From: Sphingomonas sp. SUN039
Lineage (GTDB): Bacteria > Pseudomonadota > Alphaproteobacteria > Sphingomonadales > Sphingomonadaceae
Direction: 5' to 3'
DNA: 64,000 nt
Assembly (NCBI RefSeq): GCF_024758725.1
Contig: NZ_CP096972.1
Span: 124,001 to 188,000, forward strand
Shown: piece after piece, positions 23,764 through 32,852 of the stretch
Numbering within the stretch: position 1 is the first letter of the stretch
Layout of the letters: every line of letters starts with the position of its first letter
The notes under the pieces: model-generated
What the model was told of the DNA's origin: nothing
Seen by the model: the letters and a program-made list of their open reading frames with translations, nothing else
The model's database searches: none
Position numbers and translations under genes: made by a program

Positions 23764-24945
23764 TTAGAGAACCTCGAACAGCCCCGCCGCGCCCTGACCG
23801 CCGCCGACGCACATCGTCACGACGACATATTTCACGCCGCGCCGCTTGCCCTCGATCAGCGCATGGCCGGTGCAGCGCGCGCCGGTCATTCCGAAGGGGT
23901 GTCCGATCGAGATCGAGCCGCCATTGACGTTCAAACGGTCCATCGGAATGCCGAGCCGGTCGGCGCAATAGAGCACCTGCACAGCGAACGCTTCGTTCAA
24001 TTCCCACAGGCCGATATCGTCCATCTTCAGACCGAAGCGTTCGAGAAGCTTCGGGATGGCGAAAACCGGGCCGATGCCCATTTCATCGGGCTCGGTGCCC
24101 GCGACCGCCATCCCGACATAGCGACCGAGCGGGGTCAGCCCGCGCTTCGCCGCCACGCTGGCTTCCATGACGACGCTGGCCGACGATCCATCGCTGAGCT
24201 GCGACGCATTGCCCGCCGTAATGGTGTGGCCCTCGCCCATCACGGGCTTCAGCGACGCAAGGCCCTCCAGCGTCGTGTCGGGGCGGTTGCAATCGTCCTT
24301 GGTCGCGGTGACGTCCTGGTAGGTGACCTCCTTGGTCTCCTTGTTCACCACCGCCATCGTTGCGTCGCACGCCACGATCTCGTCGTCGAACTTGCCCGCC
24401 GCCTGCGCCGCCGCCGTCCGCTGCTGCGACTGCAGCGAATATTCGTCCTGGCGCTCGCGGCTGATGCCGTAACGCTTGGCGACCACCTCTGCCGTGCCGA
24501 TCATCGGCATATAGGTGTCGGCGTGCATCTTCAGCAGTTCGGCATCGGGTTCGATGAACAGCTTGCCCGACATCTGCACCTTCGAGACCGACTCGACGCC
24601 GCCCGCGACGACGATGTCCATGCGGTCGACGATCACCTGCTTGGCCGCCGTCGCGATCGTCATCAGGCCCGAAGAGCATTGCCGGTCCATCGACATGCCC
24701 GCAACCGTGACGGGGAGGCCCGCCCGCAGTGCGACGAGCCGCGCGATGTTCGGGAAGGCCGACCCCTGCTGGAGCGCCGCGCCGATCAGTACATCGTCGA
24801 TCTCGCCGCCTTCGAGGCCTGCGCGCTCGACGGCGGCTTTGACCGAATAGGCGCCCAGTGTCGGCGCAGTGGTGTTGTTGAACGCCCCGCGCGCAGCCTT
24901 GACCAGCGGCGTACGGGCAGTGGAAACGATAACGGCGTCGCGCAT
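23764..24945 (-). CDS. Acetyl-CoA C-acyltransferase (thiolase)
   Basis: This 393-residue thiolase has the acyl-accepting cysteine at residue 90 (MDRQCSSG), the [10 protein letters not shown] motif with the catalytic histidine, and the C-terminal [15 protein letters not shown] with the second catalytic cysteine. It either cleaves 3-ketoacyl-CoA or condenses two acetyl-CoA units. The neighbours (a MaoC hydratase and a CMD-family protein, same strand, small gaps) favour a degradative role in fatty acid or related acyl-CoA breakdown over PHB synthesis. The start ATG at 24945 has GGAGAAT just upstream. Confidence 0.93.
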   Translation of the reverse strand: MRDAVIVSTARTPLVKAARGAFNNTTAPTLGAYSVKAAVERAGLEGGEIDDVLIGAALQQGSAFPNIARLVALRAGLPVTVAGMSMDRQCSSGLMTIATAAKQVIVDRMDIVVAGGVESVSKVQMSGKLFIEPDAELLKMHADTYMPMIGTAEVVAKRYGISRERQDEYSLQSQQRTAAAQAAGKFDDEIVACDATMAVVNKETKEVTYQDVTATKDDCNRPDTTLEGLASLKPVMGEGHTITAGNASQLSDGSSASVVMEASVAAKRGLTPLGRYVGMAVAGTEPDEMGIGPVFAIPKLLERFGLKMDDIGLWELNEAFAVQVLYCADRLGIPMDRLNVNGGSISIGHPFGMTGARCTGHALIEGKRRGVKYVVVTMCVGGGQGAAGLFEVL

Positions 24946-24973
24946 GGGAATTCTCCTGTTCGGGTGAAAGAAG

Positions 24974-25516
24974 TCAGACGGGAATATGGGGTGTGCCGGG
25001 TTCGGGTTCTATGTCGAACGCGCCGACGATCAGCGCGACGCCCTGATAAAAGCCGACGAGCTGGACGATTTCGAGCTGCTGCTCGGGGGTGAAATGGGCA
25101 GCCATACGGGCGTGTTGGGCATCGCTCAGGTGGCGGTCGTCGATCAGCGCATCGACGGTGGCGATGAGCGCCGCATCGGCCTCGCTCCAGCCGCCGTCGT
25201 CGGCCTTGAGTTTGGCCAGCGCGTTCAACTGTGTGTCGTCGATCCCGCAGCGTTCGGCGTAGAGCGCGCAGTGCATGCCCCATTCGTAGTCCGCGCAGAT
25301 CCGCGCCGCCGTGCGAAATATCGTCAGTTCGCGTTCCCGCATCGGCAGCGGCCCTTTGTCGAGCAGCGACCCGGCGGCGAATTTGTCCCACGCGCGCTGG
25401 CTGGTCCCGATGATGCGGAACAGCATCGGTGCCTCGCCGCCAGCCGGGGTCATCCGGCCGAGCGTTGCCGCTATCGGTTCGGGGTAGGGCTGCGAGAGCG
25501 GCGTGATGCGCGTCAT
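24974..25516 (-). CDS. Carboxymuconolactone decarboxylase family protein
   Basis: This 180-residue protein has the CMD/AhpD helical fold. The core [24 protein letters not shown] lies at about residues 68-91 and keeps the E-x-x-x-H pattern of the family. It lacks the CxxC redox pair of true AhpD peroxidase partners, so a non-redox role is likely, either decarboxylase-like or a lactone/ketone reaction. The ATG at 25516 overlaps the stop of the MaoC gene (ATGA). A longer frame reading into the MaoC gene is a shadow. It ends 28 bp before the thiolase start, giving a MaoC-CMD-thiolase operon. Confidence 0.82.
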   Translation of the reverse strand: MTRITPLSQPYPEPIAATLGRMTPAGGEAPMLFRIIGTSQRAWDKFAAGSLLDKGPLPMRERELTIFRTAARICADYEWGMHCALYAERCGIDDTQLNALAKLKADDGGWSEADAALIATVDALIDDRHLSDAQHARMAAHFTPEQQLEIVQLVGFYQGVALIVGAFDIEPEPGTPHIPV

Positions 25517-25971
25517 ACGAAGAACTGGCTGATCCACTCGGCGATCAGCGCAGGCTTGTCCTCGCTTTCGATCTCGAGCGTATATTCGACGGTCTGCTGC
25601 CACTGGCCGGGGCGCTTTTCCTCGATCTCGAGCAGCTTGAAATGCCCGCGCACGCGCTTGCCCGAGCGGACAGGAGCCAGAAACCGCGTCTTGTTGCCCC
25701 CGTAATTGACGCCCATCTTGATGCCGTCGAGGCGCGGCATGTCCGTCATCGCGGTCAGCACAGGCATGATCGACAGCGACAGGAATCCGTGTGCGATGGT
25801 GCCGCCGAATGGCGTCAGCTTGGCCTTTTCGACATCGACATGGATGAACTGGTGATCGCCGGTCGCTTCGGCGAATTTGTCGATCATGGCCTGATCGACG
25901 GTCAGCCAGTCGGACGTGCCGATGTTGCTGCCGACCAGTGCCTTTAATTCGTCCTGCGTTACGACGCCCAT
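25513..25971 (-). CDS. MaoC-family (R)-specific enoyl-CoA hydratase
   Basis: This 152-residue hot-dog-fold protein carries the hydratase-2 motif FAEATGDHQFIHVD, in which the Asp and His activate water. It would hydrate trans-2-enoyl-CoA, typically giving (R)-3-hydroxyacyl-CoA. The downstream GTIAHGFLSLS stretch is also typical of the family. It is the first gene of a leftward operon with a CMD-family protein and thiolase. An (R)-specific product could connect to the PHB pool handled by the nearby phaZ, but this is inference. It diverges from putA with an 85-bp gap. Confidence 0.9.
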   Translation of the reverse strand: MGVVTQDELKALVGSNIGTSDWLTVDQAMIDKFAEATGDHQFIHVDVEKAKLTPFGGTIAHGFLSLSIMPVLTAMTDMPRLDGIKMGVNYGGNKTRFLAPVRSGKRVRGHFKLLEIEEKRPGQWQQTVEYTLEIESEDKPALIAEWISQFFV

Positions 25972-26056
25972 GGTGCATTCCTCGCGTAATTTTATTACAA
26001 GACGTCGAGTCCTGTTGCGGCGCTTTACGTCCGCGTAAACCTAAGAGTCAAAAGCC

Positions 26057-29000
26057 ATGGATGCCGTTACGTCGGATTTTGCCGCGCAGATGCGCCACCT
26101 GCACCGCGCGCCCGAACCGGAAGTGCTCGCCTCGTTGCTGGACCGGGCGAAACTCGGTGAGACGGAACGGCAGGGCGTGGTCGCACGGGCATCGGGCCTG
26201 CTTGCCGACCTGCGCGCGGCGCAATCGACCGGGTGGGTGAACCAGTTCCTTCAGGAATACCGGTTGAACACGTCTGAAGGGGTGGCGTTGCTGTCGCTCG
26301 CCGAAGCATTCCTGCGCGTGCCCGACCCCGAGACTGCCGACGCGCTGATTGCCGACAAGCTGGGCGATGCCGACTGGCGGGCGCATACGGGCAAGTCGGC
26401 ATCGGCCCTCGTCAATGTCGGCACCTGGGGGCTGGTCGTCGGCCGCGCGCTGGTGAGCGAGAAAGAAGAGGCGGGCGTCCTGCGTCGCCTGATCTCCCGC
26501 GCGGGCGAACCGTTCGTCCGCCAGGCCGTCGGCGCGGCCATGAAGATGATGGGCGAAATCTTCGTCATGGGTCGCACCATCGACGAAGCGACCAAGCGGA
26601 TGGCGAAGCCGGAGAACAAGGGGTTCACCGCAAGTTTCGACATGCTGGGGGAGGCCGCACGGACTTATCCCGACGGGCAGCGCTATCTGAAATCCTATGC
26701 CGACGCGATTGCCGCTGTGGGCGCGAACCCGGCGGCGGGGCATTCGATCTCGGTCAAGCTGTCCGCACTGCATCCGCGCTATGAGGTCGCGCATTGGGAC
26801 ACGTGCGTGCCTGCGCTGACCGAAATGCTCGAAGGGCTGGCCGTGCAGGCATCAAATGCCGGGATCGCGCTGACGGTCGATGCGGAGGAGTCCGAGCGGC
26901 TGGAGATGAGCCTCGCGATCATCGAAAACATTGCGACGTTACCGACCCTGAAAGGCTGGGACGGGTTCGGCATGGCGGTGCAAGCGTACGGCAAGCGCGC
27001 GCGCTCGGTAATTGGCTGGGCCGATGATCTCGGCGCGCGCACCGGGCGGCGGGTCGCCGCGCGGCTGGTTAAGGGTGCCTATTGGGATAGCGAGATCAAG
27101 CGGACGCAAGAGGCGGGCTTGAGCGATTATCCGCTGTTCACGCGCAAGGCCGCGACCGATGTGTCCTACATGGCGGTGGCGCGCGACATGCTCGATGCGA
27201 AGCACATCTATCCCGCATTCGCGACGCACAATGCGCTAACCGTGGCGACGATCCTCGAATGGGCGGGGGATTCGCGCGATTTCGAGTTCCAGCGGCTGCA
27301 CGGCATGGGCGAGGGGCTGTACGAGCGTCTGGTCCGGGAAGAGGGCTATCACTGCCGCATCTACGCGCCGGTCGGCGGGCATCGCGATTTGCTAGCGTAT
27401 CTGGTGCGGCGGTTGCTGGAGAATGGTGCGAATTCCAGTTTCGTCCATCAGCTCGCGGACGAAAACCTGACCGATGCCGATATCCTCGCCGATCCGGTTG
27501 CGAAGATCGCCGCAGTCGGCGGCGCGCGGCATCCGAGCATCCCATTGCCGCAAGACCTGTTCGGCGAACGCCGGAACTCGTTCGGAATCGACCTGCAGGA
27601 CCGGTCGATCCTTGCTGAAACACTGCAATCCCTTCGCGTCTTCGCGGCATCGCGTGAAAAAGAAGGTGATTTCACGCAAAGCCGCGAAGACGCGAAGGGG
27701 GCCGTCCTCGCCGCCGCATCGAGCTTCGACGCGTGGTCCGCTCAGTCGTTGGAAAGCCGCTGTGCGGCGCTGGAGCGGCTTGCCGATTTGCTCGAAACGC
27801 ATCGCCTCGACCTCATGTCGATTCTTGTCGACGAGGCGAAGAAGACCCTGCCCGATGCACTCGGCGAGGTGCGTGAGGCAGTCGATTTCTGTCGATACTA
27901 TGCCGCGCAAGCCCGTGACGGTCTCAAACCCATCGAACTCCCCGGCCCGACGGGCGAACGCAATGTGCTCCGCATGGAGGGACGCGGGGTGTGGGCGTGC
28001 ATCGCGCCATGGAACTTCCCGCTGGCGATCTTTCTCGGACAGGTCGCGGCGGCGCTGGTCGCCGGTAACACTGTTGTGGCCAAGCCTGCCCCGCAGACCC
28101 CGCGTATTGGCGCGCGCGCCGTCGAACTGGCGCATGAGGCCGGGATTCCTGAAGGTGCGTTGGTCCTGCTGACCGGCGGTCCGGACGTCGGGGCGGAGCT
28201 TGTCGCCGACCCGCGCGTGGTCGGTGTCGCCTTCACCGGATCGACGGCGACCGCCAAGCGCATCGCGCGAAGTCTGCTCGACGACGACACGCGGCCCATC
28301 GTTCCGCTGATCGCCGAGACCGGCGGTATCAACGCGATGATCGTCGATTCGACCGCGCTGACCGAACAGGTGGTGCAGGACGTCGTGACCAGCGCGTTCC
28401 GTTCGGCGGGGCAGCGCTGCTCGGCGCTGCGGCTGCTGCTGGTGCAGGAGGATGTCGCCGAACGGACGCTCGAAATGTTGGCAGGGGCGATGGATTCCCT
28501 GATCGTCGGTGACCCGTCGGACCCGGCGACCGATGTCGGGCCGGTGATCGACGACGCCGCGCACCAACGGCTGATGGACCACCGCGCCCGCCAGAAGGCA
28601 AACTGGATTCACACGGTCGCTGCGCCGACCAAGGGGCATTTCGTACCGCCGACTGCAATCCGCCTCGCCGCCCTCCACGATCTGACCCAGGAATGGTTCG
28701 GCCCACTCCTCCACGTCGCGACTTGGAAAGCAGGCGAGCTCGAAGCCACAGTAGCGCGCATCAACGCCAAAGGTTTCGGCCTGACGATGGGCCTGCACAG
28801 CCGCATCGCCCGCAATGCCGAGACGGTCGAGGCGCTGGCGAAGGTCGGCAATCTCTATGTCAACCGCAGCATGATCGGCGCCATTGTCGGGTCGCAACCC
28901 TTCGGTGGCGAAGGGCTGTCCGGCACCGGACCCAAGGCGGGCGGGCCGCACTACCTCCACCGCTTCACTGCCGAGCGCGTTACCTCGACCGACACGACGT

Positions 29001-29068
29001 CGGCAGGGGGCAATGCGACCTTGCTCTCGCTCGACGATGTCGCTGGCCCGGCCGTTACGGTCGGTTAG
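26057..29068 (+). CDS. putA: Bifunctional proline dehydrogenase / P5C dehydrogenase (short PutA)
   Basis: This 1003-residue enzyme oxidises proline to glutamate in two steps. The N-terminal FAD-dependent proline dehydrogenase barrel (about 60-470) has the RLVKGAYWDSEIKR motif. The aldehyde dehydrogenase domain (about 560-985) has the Rossmann and substrate segments APWNFPLAIF and FTGSTATAKRI. Its catalytic cysteine is in SAGQRCSALR near residue 793. No ribbon-helix-helix DNA-binding domain is present at the N-terminus, so it is the non-repressor PutA type. Residues about 525-548, in the linker between the two domains, are encoded by a 70-bp palindromic element. It has its own promoter region, divergent from the MaoC operon. 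Confidence 0.95.
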   Translation: MDAVTSDFAAQMRHLHRAPEPEVLASLLDRAKLGETERQGVVARASGLLADLRAAQSTGWVNQFLQEYRLNTSEGVALLSLAEAFLRVPDPETADALIADKLGDADWRAHTGKSASALVNVGTWGLVVGRALVSEKEEAGVLRRLISRAGEPFVRQAVGAAMKMMGEIFVMGRTIDEATKRMAKPENKGFTASFDMLGEAARTYPDGQRYLKSYADAIAAVGANPAAGHSISVKLSALHPRYEVAHWDTCVPALTEMLEGLAVQASNAGIALTVDAEESERLEMSLAIIENIATLPTLKGWDGFGMAVQAYGKRARSVIGWADDLGARTGRRVAARLVKGAYWDSEIKRTQEAGLSDYPLFTRKAATDVSYMAVARDMLDAKHIYPAFATHNALTVATILEWAGDSRDFEFQRLHGMGEGLYERLVREEGYHCRIYAPVGGHRDLLAYLVRRLLENGANSSFVHQLADENLTDADILADPVAKIAAVGGARHPSIPLPQDLFGERRNSFGIDLQDRSILAETLQSLRVFAASREKEGDFTQSREDAKGAVLAAASSFDAWSAQSLESRCAALERLADLLETHRLDLMSILVDEAKKTLPDALGEVREAVDFCRYYAAQARDGLKPIELPGPTGERNVLRMEGRGVWACIAPWNFPLAIFLGQVAAALVAGNTVVAKPAPQTPRIGARAVELAHEAGIPEGALVLLTGGPDVGAELVADPRVVGVAFTGSTATAKRIARSLLDDDTRPIVPLIAETGGINAMIVDSTALTEQVVQDVVTSAFRSAGQRCSALRLLLVQEDVAERTLEMLAGAMDSLIVGDPSDPATDVGPVIDDAAHQRLMDHRARQKANWIHTVAAPTKGHFVPPTAIRLAALHDLTQEWFGPLLHVATWKAGELEATVARINAKGFGLTMGLHSRIARNAETVEALAKVGNLYVNRSMIGAIVGSQPFGGEGLSGTGPKAGGPHYLHRFTAERVTSTDTTSAGGNATLLSLDDVAGPAVTVG
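27630..27699. repeat. In-frame palindromic element inside putA
   Basis: A perfect 19-bp inverted repeat (27630-27648 with 27681-27699; arm CCCTTCGCGTCTTCGCGGC) encloses a second inner stem GCGTGAAA/TTTCACGC (27652-27659 and 27670-27677) with a 10-base loop. The whole 70-bp unit is read through in frame and encodes a charged peptide between the two enzyme domains. It resembles a mobile palindromic repeat rather than ordinary coding sequence. Confidence 0.8.
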
Positions 29069-29073
29069 CTCGG

Positions 29074-30582
29074 TCAGGCGATCCAGTCGGGATTGAAATC
29101 GCCCAGGTGGGAATGTCCCCACAATGGGGTGAAATACTCCCTCATGATCCTTTCGTGCGAGACAGCGTCTGACATGATCACACCATATTCGGCAAGATGT
29201 GCCGTCAATAAGCCGGTTCTGGCCGCTGAGGGGTAGACGTTGTGGCTTCCAACATAACAGGTTTCGTCGACGCTCCAGAATTTGGCATGATTGCTCTTGT
29301 TCAAATGGGGCGCGCTAGTCCATGGAATCGTCCCATGCGTCATGATGACTTTGACTTTGAGATGGTTCCTGATTGTTGCGACAGCGTCGGTCTTGTTGCC
29401 GAATTTCATTAGGCAATAGCCGATCGCCCGGTAAATGGAATCAGGCCCGTCGCCCTCGAAGTCGCCGACATTCTGGGAATTCGAGATGACGATATTGACG
29501 TTCGTCTTGCGGAGCAGCGCCATCGCGATGAACAACATCAGGTTGTAATCATAGTATCTTGAGTATTTATCGGTCGGCGATTTGACGTTGAATAGCTCGA
29601 CGCCGCCGCACGAAAAGGATCGGGCGAACTCCATCGATAAGGGTTCGCACCGTGGCGAGCCGATCGACATCTGCGACAGGTTGATCTCGCGTGTGGCGCG
29701 ACGGAACGCCCAATGCATCGCGTCGAGGCTGGGGTTGGTCTTGTGCGCGCCGCCCAGATTGCCGAGTTGCGCCACCGACAGAACATCGACGCTGCCCGTT
29801 TGCGTGGGTGGGGGAACGAACGGTTCGATGAACGGATTGAGATCGTCGCCGATCTTGCCGTCTTTCATCATCTTGAAGGGCGGAATCCCGCCTTTCATGG
29901 CCTCCTTGATCAGGAAATTGGTGAATTGATGCGCGTCCTGGGCAACCGGCCCCTCCAGCTGCACCGAAAGATCGAAAACGGGTTGCTGGCCCAGATAGAC
30001 ATCCCACCAATTGTGCCCACCGGTCATCAAGTGCTGGCCATCGGCGGCAACGAACTTTCCGTGGTTCCATGTCGAGCCTTGCACGGGCACTGTGCGCGAC
30101 GGCAACGAGAAATTATGATACAACACACAAGCCGATAATTTTCCCGGGGCGCCAACCCCTGCGATCAAGCGCCTGATAAAGGCTTCGGGATCGAACGGTT
30201 CGCTCGACCCCGGCGGCAATCCCAGCACGATCCGGACGAACAGACGATCGGTCACGGGGTGGACACCGGTCGCCAGCGCGTCCTTGATGCCGAGGAACAG
30301 CTCTCTTTCGAACTGGTCGGTCGGGCCTGAGCCCTTCATCGACAGGTGAACGTAATCGAGGATTGCCTTTCCGCGCTGTGCCACGCCGCGAACCGCTTGC
30401 GTCAGTGCAGCGCTAGGGTGGGGCGGCAGATGATCGGTTGCCTGGCTGAAAATGCCCGTCGGTGTCGACAGCACGGCATTGTCGAGCTGCGCGAACTTGT
30501 TGCCGCGGGTCAGCGCGTATCCTCGATAGCCGTGCACATGCTTTGCATCGAGTACGGCGGCAATTTGTTCGAGAACGGTCAT
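29074..30582 (-). CDS. Phospholipase D-like protein, probably horizontally acquired
   Basis: This 502-residue protein has two HxKxxxxD motifs: HGKFVAAD near residue 177 (followed by GGHNWWDVY) and HAKFWSVD near residue 434 (followed by GSHNVYPS). It is therefore a two-motif PLD-superfamily enzyme. The asparagine-rich surroundings differ from cardiolipin synthase. It is also unlike the PLD protein at 18628 and belongs to another branch. Its base composition is visibly more AT-rich than that of its neighbours and it uses codons such as ATA and TTA, both signs of transfer. The ATG at 30582 has GGGGGG at a proper distance, whereas the longer frame would need a TTG. No signal peptide is obvious. 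It converges with putA. Confidence 0.8.
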   Translation of the reverse strand: MTVLEQIAAVLDAKHVHGYRGYALTRGNKFAQLDNAVLSTPTGIFSQATDHLPPHPSAALTQAVRGVAQRGKAILDYVHLSMKGSGPTDQFERELFLGIKDALATGVHPVTDRLFVRIVLGLPPGSSEPFDPEAFIRRLIAGVGAPGKLSACVLYHNFSLPSRTVPVQGSTWNHGKFVAADGQHLMTGGHNWWDVYLGQQPVFDLSVQLEGPVAQDAHQFTNFLIKEAMKGGIPPFKMMKDGKIGDDLNPFIEPFVPPPTQTGSVDVLSVAQLGNLGGAHKTNPSLDAMHWAFRRATREINLSQMSIGSPRCEPLSMEFARSFSCGGVELFNVKSPTDKYSRYYDYNLMLFIAMALLRKTNVNIVISNSQNVGDFEGDGPDSIYRAIGYCLMKFGNKTDAVATIRNHLKVKVIMTHGTIPWTSAPHLNKSNHAKFWSVDETCYVGSHNVYPSAARTGLLTAHLAEYGVIMSDAVSHERIMREYFTPLWGHSHLGDFNPDWIA

Positions 30583-30747
30583 CCAGATGCCCCCCAAATG
30601 GAATTGTGCGCGGCGACCATGCGCGCGACAGCACCATCGTCGAGCAAATCATATCGTTACGCAACCGGAATAACAACGCTGCGGTGCGTGCCGTACATCC
30701 ATCGGGTCGAACGAAGTTTCGACTCGAATGGTCGGCAACGATCGGAC

Positions 30748-31845
30748 CTATTTCCGCTCGACGATGTCGGCCTTTGATCTCGGCATGTCGGTCGACTGAT
30801 AGCTAAGGCCGATCCCCTCGCGCTCGAGCCAGGCGAGCGTGGCGCACATCGCCTCGTGACGGACGCGGTCGCGCACATCGGCGGCACCCTTGGTCGAATG
30901 GAGCATCAGCTCAAGCGTCACCGCATTGTCTTTGAATTCGGTGAGCAGTGCGTGGTCGAAGCTGCTGTCGGAGATGTCGGCGACGACGGCCTTTAGCGCA
31001 TCGGGAATTTCCGCGAACTTGGCGGCGGCATTGGCATAGTGCAGCGGCAGGCTGAGCACGATGCGGCGCTGCTCGATGCCGTGGAAATTGCGGATCTGCT
31101 GGTCAAGCAGCTTGTCGTTCGACATGATCACTTCTTCGCCCTCGACCGATCGCACGCGTGTGGTCTTCAGGCCGATGGTCTGGACCTTGCCGGTGACGTC
31201 GCCGAATTTGATCGTATCGCCGACGACGAACGGCCGGTCGAACAGGATCGACAATGCGGCGAACAGGTCGCGGAAGATACCCTGCGCGGCAAGGCCGATG
31301 GCAATGCCGCCGACACCGAGGCCCGCGATCAGCCCCGTGACGTTCACGCCGAGGTTCGACAGGATCAGAATCGCGGCAATCGAGAACAACGCAAAGGTGA
31401 CGAGCAGCCGGATGATGTTGAGCGCGCTGCCCAGCCCCTGATGCCCGCTCGCGCGAAACTCGATGATGCCGAGAACCACCTCCCGGGCGAACACGGCCGC
31501 CTGTAAGGTGAAGGCGATGACGAACAGGAAGTAGATCGTACCGGCGAGGTCCGAAGGCGCATGTGCATAGGTCGCGACGACCTGCGCGACGACGGCGGCG
31601 ACGAACCACAGGCGAATCTTGCCCAATGACTTGCCGATAATGTGGTACCAGTGGTTACCGTCCGCGTGTCGCCGTGCGAGCCGCTTGCCGAGCCATTTGA
31701 GGCCGAGCAGCACCAGGGCAATGACCGCGCCGAGCACTGTCGCAACGACAATTTGCACGGTGTGCTGCGTTACCCAGATGAAGGTATCGCGCCACATGGC
31801 CTCGGCACCGAAATCGGCGAATTGATCGGCAATGCTGTTGTTCAT
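30748..31845 (-). CDS. MscS-family mechanosensitive ion channel
   Basis: This 365-residue inner-membrane protein has four or more hydrophobic helices in the first ~180 residues. The pore-helix signature follows, with alternating Gly/Ala (GVNVTGLIAGLGVGGIAIGLAAQ), then the MscS beta domain (RPFVVGDTIKFGDVTGKV) and a C-terminal alpha/beta region. Such channels open on hypo-osmotic stress to release solutes. The ATG at 31845 overlaps the stop of the topoisomerase gene (TGATG), so the two are coupled. Confidence 0.9.
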   Translation of the reverse strand: MNNSIADQFADFGAEAMWRDTFIWVTQHTVQIVVATVLGAVIALVLLGLKWLGKRLARRHADGNHWYHIIGKSLGKIRLWFVAAVVAQVVATYAHAPSDLAGTIYFLFVIAFTLQAAVFAREVVLGIIEFRASGHQGLGSALNIIRLLVTFALFSIAAILILSNLGVNVTGLIAGLGVGGIAIGLAAQGIFRDLFAALSILFDRPFVVGDTIKFGDVTGKVQTIGLKTTRVRSVEGEEVIMSNDKLLDQQIRNFHGIEQRRIVLSLPLHYANAAAKFAEIPDALKAVVADISDSSFDHALLTEFKDNAVTLELMLHSTKGAADVRDRVRHEAMCATLAWLEREGIGLSYQSTDMPRSKADIVERK

Positions 31846-32837
31846 CACGCGGCCTTGGACAGGTCCGCAGGCGTATCGTCAAGCAGCGCGATCAATGCGC
31901 GTTCGGCCGGCGCCAGCCAGCGTGTCGAGCGCGGCAGCTTTTCCGGCGAGGGTCCCGCTTCGCACAGTCCCAGTACGCGGGGGTGGACATAGGACTTGCG
32001 CGCAATCGCAGGTGTATTGCCGAGCGCTTCCGCCACGGGCAGCAGCACATCGACGAGCTTGGGGCGGATCCCTGATTTACAACTCGCGATCACTTGTTCG
32101 AGGGCGATAACGCTCGCACTCCAGGTGCGGAAATGCTTCGCGGTAAAATCGTCGCCAGTGGCTTCCTTGATATAGGCATTCACATCGGCCGAGCCGACCG
32201 GGCAGGGCGCGCCATCGTCGTCCAGATACTGGAACAGATTTTGTCCCGGCAAATCCTGCACCCGGCGGACGACACGCAACAGCCCCCTGTCGGTCAGGGT
32301 CAGTTTGCGGAGCACGCCTGACTTGGCGCGGTATTGCAGGCTCAGCTTGCTCCCCTTGACCGAGGCATGGCGGCTGCGAAGTGTCGTCGCCCCGAAGCTC
32401 CGGTTGGACCGGGCGTATGCCTCATTCCCCACCCGCACGCGTCCGATATCGAGCAGGCGCACGATGGCCGCGAGAACCGTCTCGCGCGCCGTCGGTCGAC
32501 CCGACAGATCGTGTTCGACCCGCGCACGGAGTAGCGGCAGCGCGCGGCCGAAATCGCTGCACCGGTCGTATTTTTCGGCCTCGCGGGTGGCGCGGAAATC
32601 GGGGTGATAGCGGTATTGCCGACGCCCCTTCGCGTCATAACCGATTGCCTGGATATGGCCGTGCGGACTGGGGCAAAACCACGCATCAACATAGGCCGGG
32701 GGCAAAGCGATGCGGTTGAGCCGGTCGATCTCGTCGCGGTCGGCAATCCGGCTGCCTTTAGCGTCGGTATAGGCCCAGCCATGCTTCAGCTTGCGGCGCG
32801 TTATGCCGGGCATTTCGGGGTCGACATAAACGATCAT
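31845..32837 (-). CDS. DNA topoisomerase IB
   Basis: This 330-residue enzyme is the poxvirus-like bacterial type IB topoisomerase. Recognisable segments are the N-terminal AKGRRQYRYHPDF, the RVGNEAYAR motif (catalytic Arg region), KHFRTWSASV (catalytic Lys/His region) and the active-site tyrosine in ARKSYVHP near residue 284. It relaxes supercoils of both signs by a 3'-phosphotyrosyl intermediate without ATP. Such genes are patchily distributed among bacteria. It overlaps the MscS gene. Confidence 0.92.
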   Translation of the reverse strand: MIVYVDPEMPGITRRKLKHGWAYTDAKGSRIADRDEIDRLNRIALPPAYVDAWFCPSPHGHIQAIGYDAKGRRQYRYHPDFRATREAEKYDRCSDFGRALPLLRARVEHDLSGRPTARETVLAAIVRLLDIGRVRVGNEAYARSNRSFGATTLRSRHASVKGSKLSLQYRAKSGVLRKLTLTDRGLLRVVRRVQDLPGQNLFQYLDDDGAPCPVGSADVNAYIKEATGDDFTAKHFRTWSASVIALEQVIASCKSGIRPKLVDVLLPVAEALGNTPAIARKSYVHPRVLGLCEAGPSPEKLPRSTRWLAPAERALIALLDDTPADLSKAA

Positions 32838-32852
32838 GCCACCGCCAATGCT

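Noticed and set aside
24974-25978. A 334-codon frame joining the MaoC region to the CMD-family protein
   Set aside because: The first part is an out-of-frame shadow of the MaoC gene; the overlapping ATGA at 25513-25516 marks the true start.
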